Program-made: the position numbers and the translations under genes | Part shown: piece after piece, positions 36,985 to 45,460 of the stretch | Layout: each line of letters opens with the position of its first letter | Numbering within the stretch: the stretch's first letter is position 1 | The notes under the pieces: model-generated | What the model saw: the letters and a program-made list of their open reading frames with translations, nothing else | Database searches by the model: none | What the model was told of the DNA's origin: nothing | Origin: an uncultured Succiniclasticum sp. | GTDB lineage: Bacteria; Bacillota; Negativicutes; Acidaminococcales; Acidaminococcaceae | NCBI GenBank assembly: GCA_905235335.1 | Contig: CAJOKZ010000011.1 | Span: 1-45,460, forward strand | Direction: 5' to 3' | DNA: 45,460 bases

Positions 36985-37938
36985 TCAGGCTTCAAACAAC
37001 TGGCTTACAGACCAGTCGTTAAAGATTCGAAGCATGGTTTCCGCCAGGATGGGGGCGATGGACAGCACCTTGATCTTGGGATGCTTCTTCACCGGGGTCA
37101 GCGGGATCGTGTTGGTCACTACCAATTCCGTGATTTCAGAAGCGGCGATACGGCTTATGGCCGGATCCGTCAGGATGGGATGGGTGCAGCATGCATATAT
37201 TTCCTTCGCGCCAAATTTTTTAATGGCTTTGGCGCCTTCGGTCAGCGAACCCGCTGTGTCCACGATATCGTCCACCATGATAGCCGTTTTGCCTTCCACG
37301 CTGCCGATCAGGTTCATCACTTCAGCCACGCCCGGCTCCGGACGGCGTTTATCAATGATAGCCAGACCGCAATTCAGGCGTTCCGCGAAGACACGGGCAC
37401 GGCTGACGCCGCCTAAGTCAGGGGAAACAACGATCAGGTCTTCCAGATGTTTCTGTTTGATGTAGTCAGCCAGGACAGGGGCCGCCGGCATATGATCCAT
37501 CGGGATATTAAAGAACCCCTGAATCTGCGCCGCATGCAGGTCTATGGTAACAATACGGGTGATACCCGCGCACTGTATTATATCTGCCATCAGCTTGGCC
37601 GTAATCGGTTCGCGTCCCCGGGATTTCCGATCCTGACGCGCGTAACCGTAAAAGGGGATCACCGCAATGATATGGTTCGCCGAAGCCCTCTTAAAGGCGT
37701 CCGCCATGATCAGCAGTTCCATCACATTATCGTTCACGATCGGGCCACAGGTCGGCTGCACAATAAAAACATCCTTGCCCCGGACGCTTTCGTTGATCAT
37801 GGCCTGCACTTCCCCATTGTTGAAACGGTTGATCAGCGCATCGCCCAACGTGGTTCCCAGATATGCCGCTATTTCCCGGGCAAGGTCCGGATTTGCGTTA
37901 CCCGTAAAAATTCTAAACCTGTCTTCGTTTGCCAACAT
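36985..37938 (-). CDS. prs: Ribose-phosphate pyrophosphokinase
   Basis: 317 residues. Motifs: RFNNGEVQAMINESVRG, YGYARQDRKSRGREPITAK, IDLHAAQIQGFF, the flexible loop DKRRPEPG and the PRPP site MVDDIVDTAGS. It makes PRPP from ribose 5-phosphate and ATP for nucleotide synthesis. ATG follows GGGGAGG by 8 nt. In many Firmicutes prs is just downstream of glmU, and that order holds here. Confidence 0.97.
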   Translation of the reverse strand: MLANEDRFRIFTGNANPDLAREIAAYLGTTLGDALINRFNNGEVQAMINESVRGKDVFIVQPTCGPIVNDNVMELLIMADAFKRASANHIIAVIPFYGYARQDRKSRGREPITAKLMADIIQCAGITRIVTIDLHAAQIQGFFNIPMDHMPAAPVLADYIKQKHLEDLIVVSPDLGGVSRARVFAERLNCGLAIIDKRRPEPGVAEVMNLIGSVEGKTAIMVDDIVDTAGSLTEGAKAIKKFGAKEIYACCTHPILTDPAISRIAASEITELVVTNTIPLTPVKKHPKIKVLSIAPILAETMLRIFNDWSVSQLFEA

Positions 37939-38057
37939 TTAGACATCCTCCCCAGTATCCATGGTTTACTGCAATGACCTTCCTGCAGAACTGCCGAAGC
38001 CTCCTCCAAACCTTTCCGCAATCCCGCAGATGCATCTTACCAAAGCTTCTTTCTTTC

Positions 38058-38087
38058 AGTATATAACAAAAAAGATGATTTTCTCAA
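38058..38087 (-). promoter_or_regulatory. Promoter of prs
   Basis: TTGAGA (-35, 38082-38087), 18-nt spacer, TATACT (-10, 38058-38063); leader of about 115 nt. The 303-nt gap between glmU and prs holds this promoter, an AT-rich stretch, and no convincing terminator or recognisable remnant of the missing GlmU C-terminus. Confidence 0.6.
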
Positions 38088-38241
38088 GTATTTTTATCCT
38101 GTGGGACAGATTTTAGCCCAAATAGAAACTGTCAGATATAATTAAAAAATATAGTCAAAGAATGTCACTGCCGACGTACCGGATTTTCAGGCGGGGCAGC
38201 CTCATGGCCGTATCTCGGTCAAATGCTGCCGGCGCAGGAGT

Positions 38242-39261
38242 TTATCCCACAACCGAACCCGGACGGATATCCGCAAACGGTCCTGCCTCGGCTCCTTTTT
38301 TCAATTCACAATCGCGGGCACAGGCAAACCGGATGCGACAGCCCGCATCCACCTTCACGTTTTCCAGATGGACATTGGGCCCGATGACACAGTCTTCCCC
38401 GATGACAGTATCTCCCTGGATCCAGGTATAAGGGTAAATGGTGGTATCCGGCTCGATCCTGACGCTTTTTTCAATAAAGGTAGAAGCCGGATCCATAACG
38501 GTGACCCCTGCATCCATCAACCGGTCCAGTATCCGGCGGCGCATGACTTCTTCCGCCACCGCCAGCTGCCGGCGGCTGTTAACACCCATGATCATTTCGC
38601 TGTCGGCGGTAACGATGCCGCCCACCTTTTTACCCATACCGCGAAGCCGGGCCAGTACATCCGTCAGGTAATATTCTCCCTGGGAATTGTTGTTGCCCAG
38701 CGTCCGTAACACTTCAAACAGCAGCGGCGCCTCCACGCAATAGTTTCCGGTGTTGATCTCACGGATCTTCCGCTGTTCCGGGGTGGCGTCCTTTTCTTCC
38801 ACAATACCGGCCACATCGCCGTTTTCATCCCGCAGGATACGGCCGTAACCGAACGGATCCTCCATCATGGCAGACATAACGGTCGCCGCCGCGCCGGATC
38901 TGATATGCTCTTCATAAAATTTGCGCAGTTCCCCCGCTTCCAGCAGCGGCGTATCCCCGCACAAAATCATCACCGTACCCGTGAAATCCCGCAGGGTGTC
39001 CGCGGCCTGCAGCACCGCATGACCTGTCCCCAGCTGCTCTGCCTGCAGGGCGATCCGCGCCCGGTCCCCCACCAGGGTCCGGACCAGTTCCGCCCCGTGC
39101 CCGATGACCACCACGTTGTCGCGGCAGCCCGCAGCCTCAGCCGCGTCCATCACATGCTCCAGCATGGGATGCCCGCCCACCTTATGCAGCACCTTGGGCA
39201 ATTTTGATTTCATCCGGGTCCCCTTGCCAGCGGCAAGGATCACCGTTGTCAGTTTATCCAT
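38242..39261 (-). CDS. glmU: GlmU, truncated: uridylyltransferase with only the start of the acetyltransferase domain
   Basis: 339 residues against about 450-460 for complete GlmU. The N-terminal uridylyltransferase domain is intact: LAAGKGTRMKSKLPKVLH (9-26), QLGTGHAV, LCGDTPLL, INTGNYC and the linker VNSRRQL. The left-handed beta-helix begins near residue 250 but stops after FADIRPGSVVG. The Arg in that motif falls at residue 333, as in E. coli, but the following coils that carry the acetyl-CoA site and the catalytic His (E. coli His363) are missing. I find no continuation in any frame in the next 80 nt. It should still make UDP-GlcNAc from GlcNAc-1-P; the acetylation of GlcN-1-P would have to come from another protein. 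Confidence 0.9.
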   Translation of the reverse strand: MDKLTTVILAAGKGTRMKSKLPKVLHKVGGHPMLEHVMDAAEAAGCRDNVVVIGHGAELVRTLVGDRARIALQAEQLGTGHAVLQAADTLRDFTGTVMILCGDTPLLEAGELRKFYEEHIRSGAAATVMSAMMEDPFGYGRILRDENGDVAGIVEEKDATPEQRKIREINTGNYCVEAPLLFEVLRTLGNNNSQGEYYLTDVLARLRGMGKKVGGIVTADSEMIMGVNSRRQLAVAEEVMRRRILDRLMDAGVTVMDPASTFIEKSVRIEPDTTIYPYTWIQGDTVIGEDCVIGPNVHLENVKVDAGCRIRFACARDCELKKGAEAGPFADIRPGSVVG

Positions 39262-39326
39262 CTGCTCTCTCCCCTTCCAAATTTCTGCGGTTTTTCATCA
39301 TAAATTATAATATGAAGCACACACAA

Positions 39327-40103
39327 TTACAAATACTTTTCCGCCTCCGCCCATTCTTCCGGCCGGTCCAGATCCGTACCGATACAGGCATAGTCCGTTA
39401 TCACGGCCCGGCCTCTGTATCCGAACAGCTCCGATACCTTTTTCTCCGCATCCGCCAGGGAAAGCCTCCGGGATAAAAACTTCAGGATAAAGGAAGACCC
39501 CAGCCAGCCTGCCAGCTTCATCGGATCCTTGCGCAGGGCGAACACCTCTTTCATCTTCCCGATACAGCCCGGGAACAAGGAAACAGAAACCAGGGAAACA
39601 TTCCCTCCGGTAAACTCTCCTTCTTTTAAATGAAAGAAAGTACGTTTTAAAGAAGGATATTCCCTCAGGCACGCTTCTTTCCGGACGATCGCATACGCCC
39701 CGTCCGACCCCAGTCTTTCCGCCCGGGCGATAAAATCGTCAAGGGCCCTGCCGGTCAGGAACGGAAGGTCATCACACACCGTGACCACCTCCGTGACCGC
39801 CTCATGCCCCGGTTGTTCCCGCAGCTTCCGTATGGCCGTATACGCGCATTCCGCCATGCTCCCGTCACAGGCGCAGAACAACACATCCGCCGGCAGCGCC
39901 CGGAGAAAAGCCTCCCTGTCAGCACTGTGGGAAACCAGCACGACCCTGTCGACACGGGTGCTGCTGCCTGCGGCGTCCAGTATATAATCTAAAAGACGCC
40001 GGCCCTTAAGTTCTGCCAGCGTCCGAACCCTTGTACCCTGACCGGGAAGGGTCACGGTAACGTGCCCTCCGGCCAGGATGACCAGGTCATATTTTTTTGT
40101 CAT
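39327..40103 (-). CDS. MobA-like nucleotidyltransferase family protein
   Basis: 258 residues from the ATG at 40103, which has GAGGA 7 nt upstream; longer in-frame starts have none. Rossmann-like NTP transferase pattern: YDLVILAGG at the N-terminus, LKGRRLLDYILDAA, and the metal-binding VVTVCDDLPFL. The usual Gly-rich G-x-G-x-R loop is altered (LAGGHVTVTLPGQG), so the nucleotide handling may differ. The gene lies 65 nt upstream of glmU. The function is unknown. Confidence 0.8.
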   Translation of the reverse strand: MTKKYDLVILAGGHVTVTLPGQGTRVRTLAELKGRRLLDYILDAAGSSTRVDRVVLVSHSADREAFLRALPADVLFCACDGSMAECAYTAIRKLREQPGHEAVTEVVTVCDDLPFLTGRALDDFIARAERLGSDGAYAIVRKEACLREYPSLKRTFFHLKEGEFTGGNVSLVSVSLFPGCIGKMKEVFALRKDPMKLAGWLGSSFILKFLSRRLSLADAEKKVSELFGYRGRAVITDYACIGTDLDRPEEWAEAEKYL

Positions 40104-40159
40104 AAAAGTATCCTCTGTTTTCATTGCCGAAATGCCAGTTTGTAACCTTTCAGATTGGT

Positions 40160-40205
40160 AAAAAGAGCGCCGGACATAATCCCCGGGCCATCCCATTCTG
40201 TCCGG
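40160..40205 (-). terminator. Terminator of the ispE-gntR operon
   Basis: CCGGACA/TGTCCGG, a perfect 7-bp stem with a 22-nt loop, followed on the minus strand by CGCTCTTTTTA; starts 30 nt after the gntR-family stop. Confidence 0.65.
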
Positions 40206-40235
40206 GGCAAAGCGCAGACCCTGATTTTCCGGGGC

Positions 40236-40949
40236 TCAATCCTTTGCTCCAAACCTGCTGAGATCCGTATTTTCTTTCCGCTCGGACATGGCCGCCATCA
40301 GCGTCTTTTCCGCATTTTCCAGATGGATCCGGGCCATCTCCTGGCTCTTCTCCACGTTTCTGGCCGCAATGCTCTCCACCAGGCGCCGGTGCTCCTCCTG
40401 GGTATCCTTCAACCGTCCGGGATACCGCATGGATACGCCGCGGATCACAGTGATCTGCTCCCGCAGGTTGTTGATGATGTTACGGAGCCGTTCATTGCGG
40501 CTGGCTTTGTACAGCACATCGTGGAATTCGATATCCGCTTCCACCACCCTGGCCATATCGTTTTCCTCGATAGCACGGCCAACCTTCACCAGAAGACGCT
40601 GCAGCTCCTCCAGCTCCTCATCGCTGATCCTCTCAGCCGCCAGTCCCGCCGCAAGGATATCCAAGCTGATGCGGATCTCGTACACATCATTGATATCCTT
40701 GATGGACATATTGGACACATAGGTGCCCCGCCGGGGAATCATCACCACAAAGCCTTCCATCTCCAGCTTGCGGATCGCCTCCCGCACAGGTGTGCGGCTG
40801 ACGCCCATCTCATCTGCCATCTGAATCTCCATCAGCCGTTCTCCCGGCGCGAAGACCCCATTGATAATCGCCTCCCGGATATGCTCACAGACCAGTTCAC
40901 GTAATGGTTTGTAACTATCCAGCCGAATTTGTTCCAGGTGACCGCTCAT
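40236..40949 (-). CDS. GntR-family transcriptional regulator (FCD/FadR type)
   Basis: 237 residues. Winged helix-turn-helix at about 15-80 (REAIINGVFAPGERLMEIQM, GVSRTPVREAIRKLEMEGFV, PRRGTYVS) and an all-helical FCD ligand domain (about 88-225) with the metal-site pattern D-x-x-F-H in EADIEFHDVLY. FCD regulators usually sense small organic acids or sugar acids. The start overlaps the ispE stop by 4 nt. This pairing suggests translational coupling rather than a functional link to isoprenoids; the ligand is unknown. Confidence 0.92.
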   Translation of the reverse strand: MSGHLEQIRLDSYKPLRELVCEHIREAIINGVFAPGERLMEIQMADEMGVSRTPVREAIRKLEMEGFVVMIPRRGTYVSNMSIKDINDVYEIRISLDILAAGLAAERISDEELEELQRLLVKVGRAIEENDMARVVEADIEFHDVLYKASRNERLRNIINNLREQITVIRGVSMRYPGRLKDTQEEHRRLVESIAARNVEKSQEMARIHLENAEKTLMAAMSERKENTDLSRFGAKD

Positions 40950-41806
40950 ACCTTCTTCCTCCCCGTCAGTTGCGCCACTGCTGTCTCCACATGCATTGAA
41001 TCCAGCATCGCGGCAATTTTTCTGCCTTCTTCTCCGTCTTTTACAAATCCGAATACGGTGGGCCCGCTGCCGCTCATCAGCACAGGTTCTGCCCCGCCCA
41101 GAAGCATTCGCTGCCGAATCTCCGAAATCGCCGGGCAGGCACCCGCCGCCACCGGCTCCAGCACATTGCCGCAGCGCCGCAGCACCCCTTTCGTGTCACC
41201 GGCCTCCGCAGCCTGCACCATACCGTCTATATCCGGATGGACCACATTTTTCTGCTTGTCAAACTCCCTGTATGCCCAGGAAGTGGAAATTTCCTTTTGC
41301 GGCTTTGCCAGTATCAGGAACAGGTCCGGCAGATCCGGCAGCGTCCTCAGTATTTCACCCCGCCCGGTAGCCAGGGCCGTGCCCCCTGCCACACAGAACG
41401 GGATATCCGACCCGATCTTCGCTCCCAGCCGTTCCAGCTTTCCCACCGGCAGGCCAAGTTCCCAGTAGCGGTTCAGCCCCCGGAGAACCGCTGCTGCATC
41501 CGCGCTTCCCCCCGCCAGGCCGGCCGTCAGGAATATCTTTTTTTCAATATGGATATGCACCCGCGGTTTCCGGTGGGCATATTCGCCCATCAGCACGGCC
41601 GCTTTATATGCCAGGTTGGAAGGTCCTCCCTCCAGTCCCGGCAAGTCCGTCGTCACCTGCAGCTCCGGGCTGTCCGTAATGGTCACCGTATCCGCCAAGC
41701 TGATGCTCTGCATAACCATGGCCACCTCGTGGTACCGGTCCGGCCGCAGACCCAGAACATCCAACCCCAGATTTATCTTCGCGCAGGCAGTCTCAGTCAG
41801 TTTCAT
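40946..41806 (-). CDS. ispE: 4-diphosphocytidyl-2-C-methyl-D-erythritol kinase
   Basis: 286 residues of the GHMP kinase family. The N-terminal CAKINLGLDVLGLRPDRYHE and the ATP loop GLAGGSADAAAVLRGLN are clear, as is SGSGPTVFGF near the C-terminus. It phosphorylates CDP-methylerythritol in the MEP pathway, so the organism makes isoprenoids, including the undecaprenyl carrier, by that route. ATG follows AAGGGA. Confidence 0.95.
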   Translation of the reverse strand: MKLTETACAKINLGLDVLGLRPDRYHEVAMVMQSISLADTVTITDSPELQVTTDLPGLEGGPSNLAYKAAVLMGEYAHRKPRVHIHIEKKIFLTAGLAGGSADAAAVLRGLNRYWELGLPVGKLERLGAKIGSDIPFCVAGGTALATGRGEILRTLPDLPDLFLILAKPQKEISTSWAYREFDKQKNVVHPDIDGMVQAAEAGDTKGVLRRCGNVLEPVAAGACPAISEIRQRMLLGGAEPVLMSGSGPTVFGFVKDGEEGRKIAAMLDSMHVETAVAQLTGRKKV

Positions 41807-41841
41807 CTTAGTCCCTTATATATCCTGTGACAAAAAATAAT

Positions 41842-41872
41842 ACTGTATACAAAACCTATATTTATTTTAGCA
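41842..41872 (-). promoter_or_regulatory. ispE promoter with a TGTATACA palindrome downstream
   Basis: TGCTAAAAT, an extended -10 (hexamer 41864-41869), with no convincing -35. Thirteen nt further downstream lies TTTGTATACAG, centred on the perfect palindrome TGTATACA (41844-41851). Operators of FCD-type GntR regulators often contain GTATAC, so it may be the site of the regulator encoded by the second gene of this operon. Confidence 0.4.
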
Positions 41873-41934
41873 TATAACAATCAATTTTGAAATACTGCGC
41901 AAAAATTATAATTGTATGTTTTTTCCGTTCCGCG

Positions 41935-41964
41935 AAAAAACTCCCCGATCCGCAGACCGGGGAG
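41935..41964 (-). terminator. Terminator after the DUF362 gene
   Basis: CTCCCCG/CGGGGAG, a perfect 7-bp GC stem with a 10-nt loop, followed on the minus strand by TTTTTT. Confidence 0.9.
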
Positions 41965-42051
41965 GATCTGAACATATATGAAATTAGCAGGGAATCGCCT
42001 TGCCGTCCCCTATTTTGCAGGACAGGAAGCGCCGGCGCCTGCCTGACGCCG

Positions 42052-43176
42052 TCACTTAATCAGCTCATATTCCCGTGTACCGATCCCAATTTTTTCCGCG
42101 TGTTCCAGACAGGTCTTCCAGTCGGAGTCCGGGGTTGTGATGTGGAAGAAATCGTCCCCCTTGGCCGCTTCCGGATCCTTACGGATATTTTTGTACAGCT
42201 GGGATCCGGGACAGGGTTCCGCCTCATTGACAAGATCGGCGCAGGCCTGATCCAGGGCAACCATATCCGTGGAAGCCAACATGCCGATATCCGGTACGAT
42301 AGGCACATCGTTTTCCGAATGACAGTCGCAGTTGGGCGAAACATCCACGATCAGGCTGATGTGGAACTGGGGCTTTCCGTTGACAACAGCCGCCGCATAT
42401 TCCGCCATCTTTTTGTTGAAGGTGGTAGCCGCCTGCCAGGACACGGGCGCGATTGCGTCCGTCGGACAAAGGGCCAGGCAGCGTCCGCAGCCCACGCACT
42501 TACCGGTATCGATAGTGCTCTTCCGGTCCGTAATGCAGGGCGCGCCATGGGCGCAGATATTTACACAGCGCCCGCACCCCACGCATTTATCATGATCCAC
42601 AGCCACCTTGCCGTTGCTGTGCTGTTCCATCTTGCCGGCCCGGCTGCCGCCGCCCATACCGATATTTTTGATGGCGCCCCCGAACCCGGCCATCTCATGA
42701 CCTTTGAAATGTGTCAGGGAGATAATGATATCCGCATCCGCCAGAGCCTTCCCGATCTTCGCCTCTTTCAGCACTTCCCCGTTGGGAACCGGCAGCAGCG
42801 CTTCGTCCGTACCCTTCAGTCCGTCTGCGATGATGACATGGCAGCCGGTGCACAGGGGATTGAAACCGTTGAGATAAGCTGTATCCAGATGCTCCAGGGC
42901 ATGCTTGCGGCTGCCCACATATAAGGTGTTGCAGTCCGTCAAAAACGGACGGCCGCCTGCGGCCTTCACCATATCCACGACTACCTTGGCATAATTGGGA
43001 CGCAGGAAGGCAAGGTTGCCGGCTTCCCCGAAATGCATCTTGACAGCCACAAATTTATCTTTAAAATCAATGGAATTAAATCCGGCCTTTTTCATCAGCT
43101 TGGCCAGTTTTACCGGCAGCGGGTCGCCGCCGTAAGGCATGTGGAAGTCTGTGAAATACACTTTTGATTTTGTCAT
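42052..43176 (-). CDS. DUF362 protein with two 4Fe-4S clusters
   Basis: 374 residues. The DUF362 domain covers about 1-185 (KFVAVKMHFGEAGNLAFLRP, LTDCNTLYVGSRKHA, HFKGHEMAGFGGAIKNIGMG). Two ferredoxin motifs follow: CVGCGRCVNIC and CVGCGRCLALCP, both complete CxxCxxCxxxC sets. A C-terminal DUF362 portion carries VDVSPNCDCHSENDVPIVPD. Members are common in anaerobes and presumably handle electrons, but the reaction is unknown. It follows ftsH after 33 nt with a GAGGAGA ribosome site. Confidence 0.9.
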   Translation of the reverse strand: MTKSKVYFTDFHMPYGGDPLPVKLAKLMKKAGFNSIDFKDKFVAVKMHFGEAGNLAFLRPNYAKVVVDMVKAAGGRPFLTDCNTLYVGSRKHALEHLDTAYLNGFNPLCTGCHVIIADGLKGTDEALLPVPNGEVLKEAKIGKALADADIIISLTHFKGHEMAGFGGAIKNIGMGGGSRAGKMEQHSNGKVAVDHDKCVGCGRCVNICAHGAPCITDRKSTIDTGKCVGCGRCLALCPTDAIAPVSWQAATTFNKKMAEYAAAVVNGKPQFHISLIVDVSPNCDCHSENDVPIVPDIGMLASTDMVALDQACADLVNEAEPCPGSQLYKNIRKDPEAAKGDDFFHITTPDSDWKTCLEHAEKIGIGTREYELIK

Positions 43177-43209
43177 GATGGTCTCCTCTTCTTCGCAGAA
43201 CTTTTTCTT

Positions 43210-45279
43210 TTATTCCGGGTCTGCGCCTCCGGCATTTGTGTTGTCGGCAGGGTCATCCTTCCCCGCGGTTCCCGGCGCGCTTTCCTTCGCTCCGGGCGCA
43301 GCCGTACCGGCCGTTGCAGAGCCTGCTGTCCACAGAGCCTGTTTGGCGGCCAGGTCCTCCGCTTCCCGGCGGGCCTTTTCCTCATCCTTCACCCGCTGTT
43401 CCGCATTGCGGGCTTCCATATCTTCTGCCGCTTTACGGACCGCCTCCTCCGGGTCTTCGTTGTTCAGGATCGCCATGAATTCCACACCGGTGATGGTTTC
43501 CTTTTCCAGCAGGAACGCAGCCAGCCGGTCCAGATCTTCCCGATGATCCCGCAGGATATCCAACGCCTTCTGATGGGCTTCTTTGATGATTTCCATCACC
43601 TTCAGGTCCACTTTTGCCAAAGTGGTCTCGCTGCAGGTCAGGGTGGCGTCGCCGCCCAGGTAGGCGTTCTGGATCGTCTCCATCCCCATCATGCCGAACT
43701 CTTCCGTCATGCCGAACCGTGTTACCATGGCCCTGGCCAGACGGGTAGCCTGCTCTATATCGTTGGAGGCCCCGGCAGTCATGTGGTTGAACACCACTTC
43801 TTCCGCCGCCCGGCCGCCGGTAAATGTCACGATCTTCGTGAACAGGTCTTCCTTGGTATAATTGACCTTCTCCTGCTCATCCACCTGCATGGTATAACCC
43901 AGGGATCCGTTGGTATGGGGGATGATGGTGATCTTCTCCACCGGCGCGCTGTGCGTCTGGCTGGCAGCTACCAGGGCATGCCCGATCTCATGATAGGCCG
44001 TATTTTTCTTCTCCTCCTCGGAGATGACCATGCTCTTGCGCTGGTAGCCCGCAATGATAATATCCACCGCCTGTTCCAGATCCGTATTGGTTACCTTGTC
44101 CCGATGGTTCCGCACCGCGCAGAGGGCCGCCTCATTAATAATGTTGGCCAGCTCCGCGCCGCTGGCACCGGGAGTGGAGCGTGCGATCTTCTTCAGATCC
44201 ACATCGTCCTGCATCCTTACGTCCTTGGCATGCACTTTCAGGATCGCCTCACGGCCGTTCAGGTCCGGCAGCTCTACCGGGATACGGCGGTCAAACCGGC
44301 CCGGGCGCAGCAGGGCGGCGTCCAACGATTCCGGACGGTTGGTGGCCGCCAGAATGATGACGCCCTTGCTCCCGTCAAAGCCGTCCATCTCGGACAGCAG
44401 CTGGTTCAAAGTCTGTTCCCGTTCATCGTTGCTGCCAAAAGCGCCGCTGTCGCGCTTCTTGCCGATAGCGTCGATTTCATCGATAAAGACGATACAGGGA
44501 GCCTTCTTCTGGGCTTCCTTGAACAGGTCACGGACACGGGCCGCACCCATACCTACGAACATCTCAATAAATTCAGAACCGGAAATGCTGAAGAAAGGTA
44601 CCTTCGCTTCCCCAGCGATAGCCTTGGCCATCAACGTCTTGCCGGTACCGGGAGGTCCCACCAACAGGGCGCCTTTCGGCATGGTGGCGCCGATGGCGGA
44701 ATATTTTCCGGGATTATGCAGGAAGTCCACAAGTTCCACCAGCGCTTCTTTTGCCTCGTCCTGGCCTGCCACATCCGCAAAGGTAACGCCGGTCTGGGCC
44801 TGCATGTACACCTTGGCGTTGCTCTTGCCGAAGTTCCCCATGCCGCCGATGCCCTTCCCGCTCATATAGCGCATCAGCAGCTGCCCCACGATGAAGAAGA
44901 ACAGAAGCGGCAGTATCCAGGTCAAAAAGAAACTTTCCAGCGGACCGCTTTCCCGTGGGATGACCTGGGAAAATTCCACCTGGCTCTTGGTCAGTTTCTC
45001 CACCAGCTGGTTATCCTCGACACGTCCGGTCACATAAATCTTTTTGTCCTCCGGATCCTTGGCGGTAGCCGCGATCCGTTTGTCACTGATCTCCACCTTG
45101 CCGAACTTGCCTTCATCCATCATCTGGATAAACGTGCTGTAAGGCAGCTCTGACACCTTTGTCTTGAACAATGCGGGGAATACGTGGGTATTCAGCAGCA
45201 TCAGCACGACCAGCGCCAAAATATAATAATAATAAAGAGGACGCTTTCCGTTGTCGCCGTTATTCTTGTTATTATTCAT
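43210..45279 (-). CDS. ftsH: FtsH, membrane ATP-dependent zinc metalloprotease
   Basis: 689 residues. Membrane helices at about 15-35 and 117-136 flank a small periplasmic domain. AAA+ domain: Walker A GPPGTGKT (208-215), Walker [12 protein letters not shown], second region of homology [20 protein letters not shown]. Zinc protease motif HEIGH (430-434), with the third ligand expected downstream in the peptidase domain. It degrades misfolded membrane proteins and selected regulators. The last ~75 residues form an Ala/Glu/Lys and then Gly/Pro-rich tail, longer than is usual in E. coli but common in Firmicutes. Confidence 0.97.
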   Translation of the reverse strand: MNNNKNNGDNGKRPLYYYYILALVVLMLLNTHVFPALFKTKVSELPYSTFIQMMDEGKFGKVEISDKRIAATAKDPEDKKIYVTGRVEDNQLVEKLTKSQVEFSQVIPRESGPLESFFLTWILPLLFFFIVGQLLMRYMSGKGIGGMGNFGKSNAKVYMQAQTGVTFADVAGQDEAKEALVELVDFLHNPGKYSAIGATMPKGALLVGPPGTGKTLMAKAIAGEAKVPFFSISGSEFIEMFVGMGAARVRDLFKEAQKKAPCIVFIDEIDAIGKKRDSGAFGSNDEREQTLNQLLSEMDGFDGSKGVIILAATNRPESLDAALLRPGRFDRRIPVELPDLNGREAILKVHAKDVRMQDDVDLKKIARSTPGASGAELANIINEAALCAVRNHRDKVTNTDLEQAVDIIIAGYQRKSMVISEEEKKNTAYHEIGHALVAASQTHSAPVEKITIIPHTNGSLGYTMQVDEQEKVNYTKEDLFTKIVTFTGGRAAEEVVFNHMTAGASNDIEQATRLARAMVTRFGMTEEFGMMGMETIQNAYLGGDATLTCSETTLAKVDLKVMEIIKEAHQKALDILRDHREDLDRLAAFLLEKETITGVEFMAILNNEDPEEAVRKAAEDMEARNAEQRVKDEEKARREAEDLAAKQALWTAGSATAGTAAPGAKESAPGTAGKDDPADNTNAGGADPE

Positions 45280-45332
45280 AAATAGATTTCCCCTCTCAAC
45301 AGCTGTATTGTTTATACATTATATGTTAGTTA

Positions 45333-45361
45333 ATTCTAACGCGAAAGTTCCGCCTTGACAA
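45333..45361 (-). promoter_or_regulatory. Sigma-70 promoter of ftsH
   Basis: TTGTCA (-35, 45356-45361), 17-nt spacer, TAGAAT (-10, 45333-45338), giving a leader of about 45 nt with a GAGAGGGG site. I see nothing else recognisable between it and the right edge of the window. Confidence 0.7.
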
Positions 45362-45460
45362 TACGCCACCGGTGAAATTATTGAAAAATAAAATTGCCCG
45401 GCTGTCGCCATCTTCACAGCGCGGCGCATATTCAGACGGTATCAGGCCGGACGATCATAT

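Noticed and set aside
36011..37465. Long plus-strand open frame across the deacetylase and prs genes
   Set aside because: It is antisense to two clear genes and to the hairpin between them; the product has no family features.
38160..38241. Remnant of the GlmU C-terminal domain
   Set aside because: None of the three minus-strand frames reads as beta-helix hexapeptides, so there is no sign of a simple frameshift.
43543..45153. Long plus-strand open frame (about 536 codons) opposite ftsH
   Set aside because: It is the antisense shadow of a fully conserved FtsH; its translation has no recognisable domain and no ribosome site.

Overview
The window comes from a diderm Firmicute, almost certainly a member of the Negativicutes (the relatives of Veillonella, Acidaminococcus and Phascolarctobacterium). 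It encodes outer-membrane machinery (BamA, TamB, a TolC-type channel, MlaE/MlaF/MlaD) beside Firmicute-style genes (a SpoIVB-like S55 peptidase, MurA/MreB, DUF1385, UPF0340, an atp operon with atpZ and atpI). The MlaD homologue with a C-terminal outer-membrane barrel is a known Negativicutes trait. Every convincing gene lies on the minus strand, so transcription runs from high to low coordinates. I see no insertion sequence, prophage, CRISPR array or tRNA/rRNA gene.

Layout in order of transcription, right to left. (1) 45.3-42.0 kb: ftsH and a DUF362 ferredoxin-like protein, closed by a strong terminator. (2) 41.8-40.2 kb: ispE and a GntR/FCD regulator, overlapping by 4 nt and followed by a terminator. 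(3) 40.1-38.2 kb: a MobA-like nucleotidyltransferase and a GlmU that stops at residue 339, losing most of its acetyltransferase domain. (4) 37.9-35.1 kb: prs, a polysaccharide deacetylase and pth. (5) 35.0-30.5 kb: a translation cluster rpmE, DUF1385, prfA, prmC (frameshifted) and sua5. (6) 30.3-25.7 kb: rpiB, UPF0340, upp, a dCMP deaminase, a WecA/TagO-like transferase and wecB. (7) 25.5-18.6 kb: the ATP synthase operon atpZ-I-B-E-F-(H)A-G-D-C. (8) 18.4-12.2 kb: a 61-residue protein, murA, mreB, an AMIN/phosphodiester-glycosidase protein and an S55 peptidase. (9) 12.0-7.6 kb: mlaE-mlaF-mlaD then tolC. (10) 7.2 kb to the left edge: tamB, a sigma-70-family factor, a single-pass membrane protein and bamA (cut by the window edge).

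The most unusual feature is in the ATP synthase operon. There is no separate atpH between atpF and atpA. Instead the alpha subunit carries about 108 extra N-terminal residues that read as the C-terminal domain of the delta subunit; the delta N-terminal domain is absent. If translated as one chain, each enzyme would carry three delta-CTD copies for a single peripheral stalk. Other points worth a second look are the GlmU truncation just after the position of the acetyltransferase Arg333, the prmC frameshift and internal insertion, a sigma factor embedded among outer-membrane biogenesis genes, a c-subunit with an incomplete sodium-binding signature, and several promoter-overlapping inverted repeats (murA, tolC, rpiB, ispE).
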